Source: CANLBN01 sp050298695
Lineage (GTDB): Bacteria; Pseudomonadota; Gammaproteobacteria; Pseudomonadales; Cellvibrionaceae
Assembly (NCBI GenBank): GCA_050298695.1
Contig: JBNKUQ010000034.1
Coordinates: 1 to 32,874 of the forward strand
Length of the DNA stretch: 32,874 nt
Direction of reading: 5' to 3'
Part shown: positions 31,796 through 32,874 of the stretch, one piece after another
Position numbering within the stretch: position 1 is the stretch's first letter
Layout of the letters: every line of letters begins with the position of its first letter
The notes under the pieces: generated by a model
Told to the model about the DNA's origin: nothing
What the model saw: only the letters and a program-made list of their open reading frames with translations
Database searches by the model: none
Made by a program: the position numbers and the translations under genes

Positions 31796-32771
31796 AGAGA
31801 AGTCTGGTACAAAAATCCGCGGAGCGAGAGCCTCGGAAACCTCCAGCTCCCAAGAGCTAGTAGCTTGGTGGGGGCATCATCGCAGCTCCTGCCTGGATAG
31901 CTTACAACGACTACTACAAACACCGCTACAGAGCTTATTAACGTGGATGGTTATCGCCATTGCCGTTGCACTGCCAACGGGTCTATACCTCGGATTGCAC
32001 AACCTACAACAACTGGGCAATGGTTGGCAAGATAGCGCGCAAATGTCCGTCTTTTTGAAAAGAGACGCCAAGCCTGAAGCGATTAAGCGCTTCCAAGACC
32101 AACTGCAAAACAATACCGAAGTGGCCTCTTTTAACAGTATCAGCCCTGCCAATGCACTAGAGGAATTTCAGCGTTTTTCTGGCTTGGGTAATGTGCTCAA
32201 TAATTTGGACGAAAACCCTTTGCCAACGGTATTTGTTATCCAGCCCAATGCCAACATTACAAACCCAGAACAACTGGCGTCACTACAAGAGTCTTTGGCA
32301 TCTCATCCCATTGTCGACAATGTTCAGCTAGATCTGGGCTGGCTACGACGCTTGCACGAGCTGCTTTCCCTGGGCGAGCGTATCGTCATCTCACTGGCGG
32401 GTTTATTGTCCTTGGGGGTGCTGTTGATTATTGGTAATACCATGCGTCTTGCCATCGAAAACCGCCGTGATGAAATTATCGTGACCAAAATGGTTGGTGG
32501 CACCAATGGCTTTGTGCGTCGCCCCTTTTTATATACCGGGCTTTGGTATGGTATTGGCGGAGGGCTGCTAGCACTTATTTTGGTTATGATTGTTGGCTTT
32601 TGGATATCTGGCCCCGTTGCTAACCTGGTAACACTTTACGAAAGTGAGTACTCGCTTTCTGGCATGGGCTTGATTGATATGCTTACTTTACTTTTATCCG
32701 CTGCTTTTTTGGGCTGGTTAGGTGCCTGGATCGCCGTGTCTCGTCACCTGAGAGATATCGAGCCATCCTGA
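31788..32771 (+). CDS. ftsX: Cell division protein FtsX
   Basis: The membrane partner of FtsE; its outer loop binds EnvC in E. coli. From ATG 31788 it is 327 residues: a cytoplasmic N-terminal part, a span near 47-67 (WMVIAIAVALPTGLYLGL), a periplasmic domain (about 70-200), and three more spans near 205-225, 255-275 and 295-318. The segment ending IENRRDEIIVTKMVGGTNGF is typical of FtsX. ATG 31788 is preferred over GTG 31782 because GGAG lies 5 bases before it. With envC also in this window, the whole FtsEX-EnvC switch is encoded here. Confidence 0.95.
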   Translation: MTEEKSGTKIRGARASETSSSQELVAWWGHHRSSCLDSLQRLLQTPLQSLLTWMVIAIAVALPTGLYLGLHNLQQLGNGWQDSAQMSVFLKRDAKPEAIKRFQDQLQNNTEVASFNSISPANALEEFQRFSGLGNVLNNLDENPLPTVFVIQPNANITNPEQLASLQESLASHPIVDNVQLDLGWLRRLHELLSLGERIVISLAGLLSLGVLLIIGNTMRLAIENRRDEIIVTKMVGGTNGFVRRPFLYTGLWYGIGGGLLALILVMIVGFWISGPVANLVTLYESEYSLSGMGLIDMLTLLLSAAFLGWLGAWIAVSRHLRDIEPS

Positions 32772-32837
32772 TTGCTTAAACCATACTCCGCTGGCATATA
32801 GGCATATATGTGCTGTGCTTCACGGAACTAACGGTAG

Positions 32838-32868
32838 GTTTAGCACTCTAAGAAAAGCCGTGCTAAAC
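32838..32868. promoter_or_regulatory. CIRCE-like inverted repeat / promoter region of a probable rpoH
   Basis: GTTTAGCAC (32838-32846) and GTGCTAAAC (32860-32868) are perfect 9-bp inverted arms 13 bases apart. TTAGCACTC at 32840-32848 equals the left half of the CIRCE element. With the canonical 9-base gap the right half reads CCGTGCTAA, 7 of 9 to GAGTGCTAA. The same bases also hold an extended -10 box, TG-C-TAAACT (32861-32869). rpoH normally follows ftsX, but the window ends before any coding start. Confidence 0.45.
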
Positions 32869-32874
32869 TAGCCG

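Overview
The window looks like part of a gammaproteobacterial chromosome that is moderately AT-rich by eye. Most of it is core-genome material. The gene content and order resemble pseudomonads and the Cellvibrio/Spongiibacter-type marine relatives: purEK, AsmA, hisB-hisH-hisA ... hisF, yibQ-ctpA-envC, rhodanese-grxC-secB, rsmD facing ftsY-ftsE-ftsX, then the region where rpoH normally starts. The species cannot be fixed from the sequence. I see no rRNA, tRNA, phage, insertion sequence with a transposase, or CRISPR array.

Layout. (1) 1-1468: the possible tail of an upstream gene, then a membrane diguanylate cyclase with a PilJ-type N-terminal sensor. (2) 1469-5261: a lactate-use locus, with a GntR/FadR-type regulator (lldR-like) divergent from an FMN L-lactate dehydrogenase (lldD) and an FAD D-lactate dehydrogenase (dld). 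Two similar operator-like sequences lie in the divergent intergenic region. (3) 5262-7270: purE-purK with a strong terminator shared with the convergent asmA gene. (4) 7268-11141: an AsmA-family protein, an 850-base gene-poor stretch, and an unrecognised single-span membrane protein preceded by a tiny overlapping leader ORF. (5) 11196-13478: hisB, hisH and hisA. (6) 13479-21737: a five-gene block separating hisA from hisF: XRE regulator plus TPR/2OG-Fe(II) oxygenase, a BenE-type transporter, a 1157-residue LplT-PlsC-acyl-ACP synthetase fusion, and a cupin. (7) 21858-26752: hisF, a DUF6316-like small protein, then yibQ, ctpA and envC, which act on the cell wall. (8) 27040-29359: a degenerate rhodanese, glutaredoxin 3, SecB and a lipoprotein hydrolase. 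(9) 29397-32874: rsmD, then ftsY-ftsE-ftsX and the start of the probable rpoH promoter region.

Together these genes cover lactate oxidation into the respiratory chain, the carboxylation step of purine synthesis, the central part of histidine synthesis (HisB, the HisHF glutamine-dependent cyclase, HisA), lysophospholipid recycling, septal peptidoglycan hydrolysis and its control (EnvC with FtsEX), and protein export (SecB, FtsY). Short inverted-repeat elements with the core CGTCATTCCCGCG are scattered through the gaps. The more unusual items are a rhodanese with Asp in place of the catalytic Cys, the regulator/TPR-oxygenase pair, the overlapping leader ORF, a long inverted repeat over the yibN-type promoter, and a CIRCE-like inverted repeat at the end of the window. 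I found no clear large undescribed system.
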